From: Streptomyces sp. DH12 | Lineage (GTDB): Bacteria; Actinomycetota; Actinomycetes; Streptomycetales; Streptomycetaceae | DNA: 64,000 nt | Reading direction: 5' to 3' | Assembly: GCF_020873895.1 (NCBI RefSeq) | Contig: NZ_JAHWGT010000037.1 | Location: forward strand, 1-64,000 | Notes under the pieces: generated by a model | The model's database searches: none | Seen by the model: the letters and a program-made list of their open reading frames with translations, nothing else | What the model was told of the DNA's origin: nothing | Position numbers and translations under genes: made by a program | Part shown: positions 54,505 to 62,176 of the stretch, piece after piece | How the letters are laid out: every line of letters begins with the position of its first letter | Numbering within the stretch: the stretch's first letter is position 1

Positions 54505-55349
54505 GCGCGATGTCCTCTCCCCTGCACACGGCCGTGAGCCTTGCGGCGTCCGGCGTGCCGGTCCTGCCCCTGCGGGCGGGGAAGGTCCCGTTCGGCAACT
54601 GCCGCACCTGCGCCGACAACGCCTGCGGCGGGCGCCCGAACATGAAGCGCCCCGGCCCCTGCGCCTGCCCGCGGGTGTGCCACGCCTGGGCCGCCGCCAC
54701 CGCCGACCGCGCCATCCTCACCTCCCCCGCCTGGGGCGCCGTGTGGCGGCGGGCGGTGGCGGTCGCCTACCACCCCGGCGGCGCCGGTGTGACCGTGGTC
54801 GACCTGGACGACCCGGCGGCCATCGCCTGGGCCCGTGAGCACCTGCCCGCCACCCGGACCGTGCCGACGACGCGCGGGGAACACTGGATCTACCGGGGCG
54901 TGATGCCCTCCGCCAACGGCGTCCGGCCCGGCGTCGACATCAAGTCCGCCATGTCCTACGCCCGCTACCTCGGCCCCGGCACCGGCACCACGACCGCCCT
55001 GCCGGCGGCCGTACGCACGCTGGTCGAGAAGGCGCCCCCCGCGGTCCGGTCGGCCCCGCGGCCCGTCGCCGTGCCCGTGTCGGTCGGGGGCGGGGAGTGC
55101 CGCCACCGCACGCCCGTCTACCTGGAGCGGGGCATCGCCATGGCGGAGCAGCGCATCACCGCGGCCCACAGCGCGATCCACGCGACCGTGTACCGGACGT
55201 TCCTGGCGGTGCTCTCCGCCCACGGGGGGTGTGGCTGCCTCACCGACGCGCACGTCGGGCGGCTGTTCGCCGCTGCACAGGCCAAGGGCGAGAGCCTGCG
55301 GCACTGCACGGACGCGTGGACGAACGCCCGCACGGCCTTGGGGATGTGA
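54501..55349 (+). CDS. Bifunctional primase/polymerase (Prim-Pol) replication protein
   Basis: 282 residues. Prim-Pol motifs: VTVVDLDD (metal aspartates, about residues 97-102), TTRGEHWIYR (the sxGxH motif, about 125) and GVDIKSA (about 147). A cysteine-rich insert near the start (CRTCADNACGG, CACPRVCHAW) is typical of the Streptomyces type and may hold zinc. This is the Prim-Pol class of AICE replication initiators, which work with an adjacent ATPase. The start overlaps the methyltransferase stop. Confidence 0.88.
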   Translation: MSAMSSPLHTAVSLAASGVPVLPLRAGKVPFGNCRTCADNACGGRPNMKRPGPCACPRVCHAWAAATADRAILTSPAWGAVWRRAVAVAYHPGGAGVTVVDLDDPAAIAWAREHLPATRTVPTTRGEHWIYRGVMPSANGVRPGVDIKSAMSYARYLGPGTGTTTALPAAVRTLVEKAPPAVRSAPRPVAVPVSVGGGECRHRTPVYLERGIAMAEQRITAAHSAIHATVYRTFLAVLSAHGGCGCLTDAHVGRLFAAAQAKGESLRHCTDAWTNARTALGM

Positions 55350-55352
55350 GCC

Positions 55353-56828
55353 GTGGCTGAGGACGAGAAGACCCCGGCCCGCGAGATCATCACCGACTAC
55401 GCGGCGGCGCACTTCCGGTACTTCCGCACCGCCGACGGCACCGTGTACGCGCAGAAGAACGGCCACCCGGTGGCCCGGCCGATCCGCTCCCAGGGCACGA
55501 CCGGCAGCCACCGGCAGGAACTCATGGTCGGCCTCTACCGCGACGGCATCGGGGTGTTCAACGGCACCGCGCTGAAGGAAGCCCTCGACCTCATCGAGGC
55601 GCTGGCGCTCACCGAGGAGGTGCAGCCGGTGCACATCCGCGTCGCGCCCGGCTTCGACGGCGCCACCTGGCTCGACCTCGGGCGCGACGACGGCAAGTCG
55701 GTCCGCATCCACCCCACCGGGTGGGACATCCTCGTACCGGACCCGCGGGAGGTGTGCTGGCGCAGGACCCAGCTCACCGGGGAACTCCCCCTACCCGTCA
55801 AGGACACCGACGGCAAGGGCATCGACCTGCTGTTGCGGCTGACCAACTTCGCCAACGCCGAGACCGAAAGCCTGGCCCTCGCCTGGCTCGTCGGCTGCCT
55901 CGGCCCATCCGTCCCCGTCCCCGCCCCCTTCCTCACCGGCCCGCAGGGGGCGGGAAAGTCCACCGGCGCGCGGATGCTCCTGCGGATCATCGAGGGCATG
56001 AGCAGCGACCTGCGCCGCTCCCCGAAGGACGAGGAGAACCTGATCGCGGCCGTCGCCGCGGGATGGGTCACCGCCCTGGACAACCTCTCCCACATGGCGC
56101 CGGACCTCTCCGACCTCATGTGCTGCATCGTCACCGGCGCCGAGACCGTCAAGCGGGCCCTGTTCACCGACGGCGACGTGGTCCGCTCCCGCTACCGCAA
56201 ACCCCTGCTGCTCACTGGCATCGACGTCGGCGTCATCCGCCCCGACCTCGCTGAACGACTCCTCCCCCTCCACCTGGAACGCCCCCGAGTGCGGCGCTCC
56301 GAAGAGGAGCTGTGGGCGGAGTACGAGCAGGTGCTACCGATCATCCTCGGTTCGCTCCTGGACCTCACGGTGAAGGTGCGGGCCGCCGAGGCGGACATCC
56401 CGACCGATCTGCGGATGGCCGACTTCGCGCACCTGTGCGCACGGCTCGACGCCGCGACCGGCTTCGGCTCGCTGAGCGCCTACCGGGCCAGGCTGGACGA
56501 CCTCAACGACGACGTCATCGAGGGCGACCTGCTGGCCCAGACCGTGTTGAAGCACGCCGCCGGCATGATGCCGGGCGAAGAGACGCGGATGACGTCCTCG
56601 GAGTGGCTGTACGCCCTCACCGGCCTCTACACCGGCGAGGAGTACCGCCCCCTGCCCAAAGGCTGGCCGACCACCGGCAAAGTCCTCTCCGACCGCCTCA
56701 AGCGCCTCCAGCCCACCCTTGCCGCCCGGGCCGTCCTCGTCGACTGGGGCCGCACCGGCGCCGCCCGCTACATCGCCATGACCCGCCCGCCCCAGCCCCC
56801 CGCACACCAGCAGAACGCCCTCCACTGA
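55353..56828 (+). CDS. P-loop ATPase of the replication module (helicase-like)
   Basis: 491 residues from a GTG 3 bp after the Prim-Pol stop. Walker A is LTGPQGAGKSTGA (about 195-207); a Walker B-like stretch VTALDNLSHM follows, and the ERLLPLHLERPRV region holds the arginine-finger area. The C-terminal WLYALTGLYTGEEYRPLPKG and RLKRLQPTLAARAVLVDWGR segments look like a winged helix. This resembles the superfamily 3/D5-like helicases paired with Prim-Pol in mobile elements. It most likely unwinds the origin, perhaps at the repeats 190 bp downstream. Confidence 0.82.
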   Translation: MAEDEKTPAREIITDYAAAHFRYFRTADGTVYAQKNGHPVARPIRSQGTTGSHRQELMVGLYRDGIGVFNGTALKEALDLIEALALTEEVQPVHIRVAPGFDGATWLDLGRDDGKSVRIHPTGWDILVPDPREVCWRRTQLTGELPLPVKDTDGKGIDLLLRLTNFANAETESLALAWLVGCLGPSVPVPAPFLTGPQGAGKSTGARMLLRIIEGMSSDLRRSPKDEENLIAAVAAGWVTALDNLSHMAPDLSDLMCCIVTGAETVKRALFTDGDVVRSRYRKPLLLTGIDVGVIRPDLAERLLPLHLERPRVRRSEEELWAEYEQVLPIILGSLLDLTVKVRAAEADIPTDLRMADFAHLCARLDAATGFGSLSAYRARLDDLNDDVIEGDLLAQTVLKHAAGMMPGEETRMTSSEWLYALTGLYTGEEYRPLPKGWPTTGKVLSDRLKRLQPTLAARAVLVDWGRTGAARYIAMTRPPQPPAHQQNALH

Positions 56829-56855
56829 CCCGCAGCACCGACGCGGCACGGACAA

Positions 56856-56898
56856 GCAAGAAGAGCACCAGGCGCCACGCCAGGCGTGCTCCTCTTGC
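56856..56898 (+). terminator. Terminator of the replication operon
   Basis: 13-bp arms with one mismatch (56856-56868 with 56886-56898), 27 bp after the ATPase stop. Confidence 0.7.
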
Positions 56899-57014
56899 AG
56901 TTCGGCGGCTCGCCGCCGCCCAATAGACGCGCCGCGAAGCGGCTCCGCACTTCGCTCTTCGAACCGCGCCGCACCACTACAGACACCCCTCCCTTTGTCC
57001 TAAGAGGGAAGACG

Positions 57015-57224
57015 CTGCGTCACCTGCGTCACCCAGGGCCCGAAAACGGTCCCTGACCAGCGGCAACAGCAGTGACGCAGACGGCGGCGGCTGCGTCATC
57101 CTGCGTCACCTGCGTCATCGATGACGCAGCCCCTGCGACACCCATGACGCAGCCTCCAACCCGCTGCGTCACGCATAACCGCAGGTCAGACGTACCCCAT
57201 GACGCAGATGACGCAGTGACGCAG
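57015..57224. repeat. Octamer array TGACGCAG, candidate replication origin
   Basis: Twelve perfect copies of TGACGCAG or its complement CTGCGTCA in 210 bp: starts at 57015, 57024, 57073, 57091, 57101, 57110, 57122, 57145, 57164, 57200, 57209 and 57217, plus a one-mismatch copy at 57133. Seven read one way and five or so the other; the pair at 57110-57129 forms a 20-bp palindrome around ATCGAT. The array lies between the replication genes and xis-int, the expected place of an AICE origin. A TraB recognition locus is the alternative, since TraB also reads octamers. The rest of the 56829-57288 gap holds only a terminator. Confidence 0.75.
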
Positions 57225-57288
57225 AAATCCGCACCTCGGACACACCCGGACGCCCAAGCCACCCACCGCCGCTTCCGGAGGGCACCCA

Positions 57289-57516
57289 GTGAAACCAAAC
57301 CCCGACCCCCGGACCACGCTCCGGGCAGGACTCCCGGACCGCTACCTCACCCCCGACGACATCGCTGAACTCTTCGACGTGCCCAAAGAGACCGTCTACC
57401 AGTGGCGCAAGAAGCGCACCGGTCCACCCGGCTTCCGGGTCGGCAAGCACATCCGCTACGACCCCGCTGCAGTCCACCGCTGGGCCGCCGAACGCATGGC
57501 CTCCGACGCCGCCTGA
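57289..57516 (+). CDS. xis: Excisionase (MerR/BldC-type helix-turn-helix)
   Basis: 75 residues from a GTG. YLTPDDIAELFDVPKETVYQ and RVGKHIRYDPAAVHRWAAER form the typical winged HTH of AICE excisionases. It acts with the integrase to cut the element out. 82 bp upstream of int, with a hairpin between. Confidence 0.9.
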   Translation: MKPNPDPRTTLRAGLPDRYLTPDDIAELFDVPKETVYQWRKKRTGPPGFRVGKHIRYDPAAVHRWAAERMASDAA

Positions 57517-57541
57517 CACCCCTGACCACCCCGACGCCACA

Positions 57542-57568
57542 AGAGCGGGCCGCCCAGCGGCCCGCTCT
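57542..57568 (+). terminator. Hairpin between xis and int
   Basis: A perfect 11-bp stem (57542-57552 with 57558-57568) with a CCCAG loop. It may lower int expression relative to xis. Confidence 0.6.
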
Positions 57569-57597
57569 CGCCGTGCCCCAGGAAGGAAGGCCCCTGC

Positions 57598-58866
57598 ATG
57601 GCAGGCCACATTCAAGACCGCTGGTACAAGACCGAGACCGGTCGCGACGGCAGGCCGCGACGGGTCAAGAGCGACCGCCACGGCTCCGGCATGCGCTACC
57701 GCGCCCGCTACATCGGCCCCGACGGCACGGAGAAGTCCAAAAGCTTCCCCGACCGGCAGAAGCGCCTTGCCGAACAGTGGCTCGCTGCGATCGAGGCCGA
57801 CATGTCGCGCGGCCAGTACATCGACCCGACGGCGGGCCGCGTCACCTTCCGCGAGTACGCGGAGAAGTGGTTGGAGTCCCAGACCACGGACATGACCACA
57901 CGCTCTTCCGTGGCGGTGCAGATTCGTAGTCACGCGATCCCGTACCTCGGCACGCGGCCGCTCGGCTCGTTTCAGCCGGGGCACATTCGTGACTGGCTGA
58001 GCCAGCTGGAGGGCGCCGTGCCGGCGTCGTCGTACCGGCGCGTCATCTACAACAGCGTCTCGACCGTCCTGAACGCAGCCGTGGACGACGGCCACCTCCG
58101 GAAGAACCCATGCCATGCAAGGTCCGTCCGCCCCCCGGAACCGGGCCACATGCGGGTCGTCCCGTGGTCGTCGGAGCGGGTCTTCGCTGTGCGCTCGGCG
58201 CTGCCGGCGCGGTACCAGGCCGCGGTCGACCTCGGCGCGGGGTGCGGTCTCCGGCAGGGCGAGATCTTCGGCCTGGCGGACGACCAGGTCAAGTTCGACA
58301 CGGGCTGGCTGCATGTCGCGTGCCAGGTGAAGGTAGCGAACGGGCATCTCGTCTTTGGTCCGCCGAAGCGCAACAAGGCCAGGGATGTGCCGCTCCCCGA
58401 CCGTGTCATGCGCGCCCTGGAGCGGCACATGGAGCGATTCCCGCCGGTTGCCGTCACTCTGCCGTGGCTGCGCCCGGACGGGCCGCTCGTGACCAAGCAC
58501 CTGCTGTTCACCCGGATCGACGGGGGTGGGGCCGTGCGGCGTACGGACTTCAACACGCGGGTGTGGAAGCCCGCGCTCGTAGCCGCCGGCGTCATCCCTC
58601 AGCCGTCGGCCGGCGAGCGGCACCAGGCCGCACGCGAGCACGGGATGCATGCGCTCCGGCACTTCTATGCGTCGGTTCTGCTGGACGCCGGCGAAAACGT
58701 GAAGGTGCTGAGCACGTACCTCGGACACAGCGACCCCGGGTTCACCCTGCGCGTCTACACGCACCTGATGCCGAGCAGCGACGGCCGGGCGCGAAAGGCC
58801 CTGGACACCATGTACGAGGCCGCTTCTCCGACGCCCGACGGCCCACAGACGGCCCAGGGCGGCTAA
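57598..58866 (+). CDS. int: Tyrosine recombinase (integrase)
   Basis: 422 residues. An N-terminal arm-binding domain (RYRARYIGPDGTEKSKSFPD), a SAM-like core-binding domain (residues 80-165) and the catalytic domain with R219 (CGLRQGEIFGL), H351xxR354 (HALRHFYASVLL), H377 (LGHSDPGFTLRVY) and the nucleophile Y387. It joins attP to attB in the 3' end of glnA2. Its 3' end lies 108 bp from the attR core, and the last codons contain the 19-bp candidate arm site. Confidence 0.96.
   Translation: MAGHIQDRWYKTETGRDGRPRRVKSDRHGSGMRYRARYIGPDGTEKSKSFPDRQKRLAEQWLAAIEADMSRGQYIDPTAGRVTFREYAEKWLESQTTDMTTRSSVAVQIRSHAIPYLGTRPLGSFQPGHIRDWLSQLEGAVPASSYRRVIYNSVSTVLNAAVDDGHLRKNPCHARSVRPPEPGHMRVVPWSSERVFAVRSALPARYQAAVDLGAGCGLRQGEIFGLADDQVKFDTGWLHVACQVKVANGHLVFGPPKRNKARDVPLPDRVMRALERHMERFPPVAVTLPWLRPDGPLVTKHLLFTRIDGGGAVRRTDFNTRVWKPALVAAGVIPQPSAGERHQAAREHGMHALRHFYASVLLDAGENVKVLSTYLGHSDPGFTLRVYTHLMPSSDGRARKALDTMYEAASPTPDGPQTAQGG
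58837..58855 (+). repeat. Candidate integrase arm-binding site, right copy
   Basis: Exact 19-bp copy of 41790-41808 in the same orientation, inside the last codons of int (encoding DGPQTA). It lies 120 bp from the attR core. In the circular form both copies would flank attP. Confidence 0.6.
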
Positions 58867-58876
58867 GACGGCTCCG

Positions 58877-58930
58877 GGCCGGCGGTCGGTGACCGTCGGC
58901 CGGGAGTGGCGTGCGCCCGCGATAGCGGGC
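58877..58930. terminator. Hairpin pair separating int and glnA2
   Basis: Two stems: 58877-58887 with 58891-58901 (11 bp, one mismatch) and GCCCGC-gata-GCGGGC (58915-58930). They lie between the convergent stops of int and glnA2 on element DNA and so replace the native glnA2 terminator left behind at 41557. Confidence 0.6.
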
Positions 58931-58940
58931 TGACCTGGGC

Positions 58941-60302
58941 TTACAGCACCGGCAGGTTCTTGCGCAGCTCGAACGCGGTGACCTCGCTGCGGTACTCCTC
59001 CCACTCCTGCTTCTTGTTGCGGAGGAAGAAGTCGAAGACGTGCTCGCCGAGGGTCTCCGCGACCAGTTCGCTGCGCTCCATGAGGGAGATGGCCTCGCCG
59101 AGGTTCTGCGGGAGGGGTTCGATGCCCATCGCGCGGCGTTCGGCGTCGGAGAGGGCCCACACGTCGTCGTCGGCGCCGGCGGGGAGTTCGTAGCCCTCCT
59201 CGATGCCCTTCAGGCCCGCGGCGAGGAGGACGGCGTAGGTCAGGTAGGGGTTGGCGCCCGAGTCGATGGAGCGGACCTCCACCCGGGCGGAGCCGGTCTT
59301 GCCGGGCTTGTACATGGGGACGCGGATCAGCGCGGAGCGGTTGTTGTGGCCCCAGCAGATGTACGAGGGGGCCTCGCCGCCGGAGCCGGCGGTGCGGGTG
59401 GAGCCGCCCCAGATGCGCTTGTAGGAGTTGACCCACTGGTTGGTGACGGCGGAGATCTCCGCCGCGTGGCGCAGCAGGCCGGCGATGAAGGAGCGGCCGA
59501 CCTTGGAGAGCTGGTACTCGGCGCCGGACTCGTAGAAGGCGTTGCGGTCGCCCTCGAAGAGGGAGAGGTGGGTGTGCATGCCGGAGCCGGGGTACTCCGA
59601 GAACGGCTTCGGCATGAACGTCGCCTGTACGCCCTGCTCCAACGCCACCTGCTTCATGACCAGGCGGAACGTCATGATGTTGTCGGCCGTGGACAGGGCG
59701 TCGGCGTAGCGCAGGTCGATCTCCTGCTGGCCGGGGGCGCCCTCGTGGTGGGAGAACTCCACGGAGATGCCCATCGACTCCAGCATCGTGATCGCCTGGC
59801 GGCGGAAGTCCATGCCGACGTTCTGCGGGGTGTGGTCGAAGTAGCCGGAGCTGTCGGCGGGGGTCGGCCGGGTGCCGTCGACGGGCTTGTCCTTCAGCAG
59901 GAAGAACTCGATCTCCGGGTGGGTGTAGAAGGTGAAGCCCAGGTCGGAGGTCTTGGCGAGGATGCGCTTGAGGACGTAGCGGGGGTCGGCGAACGAGGGG
60001 GAGCCGTCGGGCATGAGGATGTCGCAGAACATCCGGGCCGTGCCCGGTGCCTCGGCGCGCCACGGCAGGATCTGGAAGGTGCCCGGGTCCGGCTTGGCGA
60101 TCATGTCGGACTCGTAGACGCGCGCGAAGCCCTCGATGGCGGACCCGTCGAAGCCGATGCCCTCGTCGAAGGCCTGCTCCAGTTCGGCGGGGGCCACGGC
60201 GACCGACTTGAGGAAGCCGAGCACGTCGGTGAACCACAGCCGCACGAAGCGGATGTCGCGCTCCTCGAGCGTCCGGAGCACGAATTCCTGCTGCTTGTCC
60301 AT
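58941..60302 (-). CDS. glnA2: Glutamine synthetase homologue GlnA2 (gamma-glutamylpolyamine synthetase type)
   Basis: 453 residues. GSI fold: FDGSAIEGFARVYESDM, THPEIEFFLLKD, GSGMHTHLSLFEG and SARVEVRSIDSGANPYL. The GlnA adenylylation loop (KDLYEL) is replaced by VWALSDAERRA, so GlnE should not act on it. In S. coelicolor the gene in this region, SCO2241, encodes GlnA2, shown to glutamylate polyamines; I assign this gene by resemblance and location. The last 11 codons and stop come from the inserted element but keep the protein sequence. Start: ATG 60302 (MDKQQEFVLRTLEERDIRFV); an ATG four codons earlier is possible. A possible GlnR half-site lies upstream. Confidence 0.92.
   Translation of the reverse strand: MDKQQEFVLRTLEERDIRFVRLWFTDVLGFLKSVAVAPAELEQAFDEGIGFDGSAIEGFARVYESDMIAKPDPGTFQILPWRAEAPGTARMFCDILMPDGSPSFADPRYVLKRILAKTSDLGFTFYTHPEIEFFLLKDKPVDGTRPTPADSSGYFDHTPQNVGMDFRRQAITMLESMGISVEFSHHEGAPGQQEIDLRYADALSTADNIMTFRLVMKQVALEQGVQATFMPKPFSEYPGSGMHTHLSLFEGDRNAFYESGAEYQLSKVGRSFIAGLLRHAAEISAVTNQWVNSYKRIWGGSTRTAGSGGEAPSYICWGHNNRSALIRVPMYKPGKTGSARVEVRSIDSGANPYLTYAVLLAAGLKGIEEGYELPAGADDDVWALSDAERRAMGIEPLPQNLGEAISLMERSELVAETLGEHVFDFFLRNKKQEWEEYRSEVTAFELRKNLPVL
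58975..59027. other. attR core inside glnA2
   Basis: 53 bp identical to 41632-41684. To the right the chromosome gene continues; to the left lies element DNA that supplies the last 34 bp of glnA2. Confidence 0.95.
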
Positions 60303-60347
60303 TTCCACACCCATCCTCGCTGATCAGGGCCAGCATGCCACCACACG

Positions 60348-60363
60348 GTTTCGTGCGCGTTGC
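60348..60363 (-). promoter_or_regulatory. Possible GlnR half-site upstream of glnA2
   Basis: On the minus strand GCAAC-n6-GAAAC, the same pair that forms the second half of the glnII box, 46 bp before the glnA2 start. The next two boxes (GTGGC, GCCCT) fit poorly, so control by GlnR is uncertain. Confidence 0.4.
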
Positions 60364-60449
60364 GAACCCATAGTGCCTGTCCGGGTGTGGCGTGCGTAAC
60401 GTCAGGTGGTGTGGAGGCGGGCGGCGGCGGGGGCGCGCAGACTGGGTCC

Positions 60450-61538
60450 ATGGACCGTGCCGCTGCCGAACTGCCCGGCGTCAGGCCGCTCGGCCGGCTG
60501 CGGCTGCTGCCGTGGGCGCTGCTCGGGGCGGTGCTGACCGCGCAGCTGCTCACGCCGGAGACGGTCCAGCTCGGCTTCGCCTTCGCCGTCGTGGCGCCGC
60601 TGACGTCCCTGGTGTACGGGGTGTGGGGGACGTCCCTGGTGGCGGCGGTCATGACGGGGCTGCTGCTGGTGCCGGAGGTGCGGGCGGAGCACGTGTCGGG
60701 CGGCGACGTGCTGGCGTTCGCGCTGATCGGGGTGGTGAGCGCGTTCCTGGCGTGGGTGCGTGCCCGGCGCGACGCGCAGCTGGTGTCGGTGCGGACGGTC
60801 GCGGAGGCGGCGCAGTTCGCGGTGCTGCCGCCGCTGCCGCCGCGGGTGGGGCGGGTGCGGTGCGGGGCGCTGTACCGGGCGGCGGAGCGCGGCGCGCTGG
60901 TGGGCGGCGACCTGTACGACGTGCAGAGCGGCCCGTACGGGGTGCGGGCGGTGGTGGCGGACGTGCAGGGGCACGGGCTGTCGGCGGTCGCCACGGTGGC
61001 GGCGCTGCTGGGCACCTTCCGCGAGGCGGTGCTGGACGAGCCGGAGCTGGCGGGGGTGGCCGCCCGGTTGGACCGCCGGCTGGTGGTGGACACGGCGCGG
61101 CACGAGGAGTCGGAGCTGTTCGCGACGGCCGTCCTGGTGGAGCTGCCGGGTGACGGTGGCTGCCCCGGCGGGGGCGGGGAGGTCGCGGCGCGGGTGCTGA
61201 GCTGCGGTCACCCGCCGCCGCTGCTGGTGACGGAGCACGGGGTGCGGGAGGTGGCGGTGGAGTCGGGCCCGCCGCTCGGCATGGGCCTGGGCGGGTTCCG
61301 GGCGCCGCCGACCGCGACCGTGCCGCTGGACCCGTCGTGCGTGCTGCTCGCGCACACGGACGGGGTGACGGAGGCGCGGGACGCGGACGGGGAGTTCTAC
61401 CCGCTGGCGGAGCGGATCGTGCCGGACCTCGACCCGGTGGCTCTGGTGCGGGCGGTGTGGCGGGACGTGTCCTCGTACACGGGGCGGGTCGCCGACGACG
61501 TGGCGCTGCTCGCGCTGCGGGTGACCTGCGGCGAGTGA
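60450..61538 (+). CDS. Membrane-bound PP2C/SpoIIE-type phosphatase
   Basis: 362 residues. Three or four helices in residues 18-105 (LLPWALLGAVLTAQLLTPET, TSLVAAVMTGLLLVPEV, LAFALIGVVSAFLAWVRA) are followed by a SpoIIE/RsbU domain with GALVGGDLYDV, VVADVQGHGLSAVATVAAL and LAHTDGVTEARDADGEFYPL, keeping the metal-binding aspartates. Such proteins remove phosphate from anti-anti-sigma factors; the partner is not in the window. The ATG at 60450 is chosen because the first helix follows closely. Confidence 0.9.
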   Translation: MDRAAAELPGVRPLGRLRLLPWALLGAVLTAQLLTPETVQLGFAFAVVAPLTSLVYGVWGTSLVAAVMTGLLLVPEVRAEHVSGGDVLAFALIGVVSAFLAWVRARRDAQLVSVRTVAEAAQFAVLPPLPPRVGRVRCGALYRAAERGALVGGDLYDVQSGPYGVRAVVADVQGHGLSAVATVAALLGTFREAVLDEPELAGVAARLDRRLVVDTARHEESELFATAVLVELPGDGGCPGGGGEVAARVLSCGHPPPLLVTEHGVREVAVESGPPLGMGLGGFRAPPTATVPLDPSCVLLAHTDGVTEARDADGEFYPLAERIVPDLDPVALVRAVWRDVSSYTGRVADDVALLALRVTCGE

Positions 61539-61641
61539 GGCCCCGCGCGGCCCGCGCCCGGTCGCGGGGCCGGCGGGCCGCGTCCAGAATGGAGGTGCTC
61601 GGGGAGACGACGCACGCCGTTCCACGGAGGTACGCACCCTC

Positions 61642-62061
61642 ATGACCACCGCCCGAGACATCATGCACCCGGGGGCCCACTGGATCCCCTCCCACGAGAC
61701 CCTCGACCGCGCCGCGCAGCTGATGCGCGAGCACAACGTCGGCGCGCTGCCCATCGCCGACGACAACGAGCGGCTCTGCGGCATCGTGACCGACCGCGAC
61801 ATCGTCCTCAAGTGCGTGGCGGCCGGCCGCGACCCGTCGCGCGTCACGTGCGGCGACGTCGCGGAGGGCACGCCGCGCTGGATCGACGCGCAGGCGGACG
61901 TCGACGAGGTCCTGCGGGAGATGCAGGGCCACCGGATCAAGCGCCTGCCGGTCATCGAGAACAAGCGGCTGGTCGGCATCATCAGCGAGGCGGACCTCGC
62001 CCGGCACCTGCCCGACGACAAGGTGGCGGAGTTCGCCCAGGGCGTGTACGCCCGCGCCTGA
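61642..62061 (+). CDS. CBS-domain pair protein
   Basis: 139 residues made of two CBS domains: ARDIMHPGAHWIPSHETLDR with GALPIADDNERLCGIVTDRD, and DVDEVLREMQGHRIKRLPVI with NKRLVGIISEADLA. CBS pairs bind adenine nucleotides and sense energy state. Similar stress-related (hypoxia-type) proteins are widespread in actinomycetes. Preceded by CGGAGG. Confidence 0.93.
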   Translation: MTTARDIMHPGAHWIPSHETLDRAAQLMREHNVGALPIADDNERLCGIVTDRDIVLKCVAAGRDPSRVTCGDVAEGTPRWIDAQADVDEVLREMQGHRIKRLPVIENKRLVGIISEADLARHLPDDKVAEFAQGVYARA

Positions 62062-62176
62062 CCCCCGTCGCCCCGCCCGGCCCGCGCGCCCGGCCCACCC
62101 TGCGCGCCCGGCCTCCGTGCTGACGGCCAGCGGGCCCCCGCGCGGTGTGTGGACCCGGCGGTACGGGCTCCTGTGC

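Larger units (their letters stand above)
41632..59027. mobile_element. Actinomycete integrative conjugative element (AICE) inserted in glnA2
   Basis: About 17.4 kb bounded by a 53-bp direct repeat that is part of glnA2. It has the complete AICE outfit: tyrosine integrase and excisionase next to one end, a Prim-Pol type replication module, FtsK/TraB translocase, Spd-like membrane proteins, a GntR regulator, and a Nudix gene comparable to pSAM2 pif. Conjugation in this family moves double-stranded DNA by TraB alone, so no relaxase is expected, and none is seen. All modules look intact, so the element could be mobile. Confidence 0.95.

Noticed and set aside
57015-57224. CRISPR array
   Set aside because: The repeats are 8 bp, occur in both orientations and have 1- to 41-bp spacings; no cas genes. 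This is an iteron- or operator-type array.
41632-59027. Prophage
   Set aside because: No capsid, portal, terminase, tail or lysis genes; replication and transfer genes are of the AICE type.
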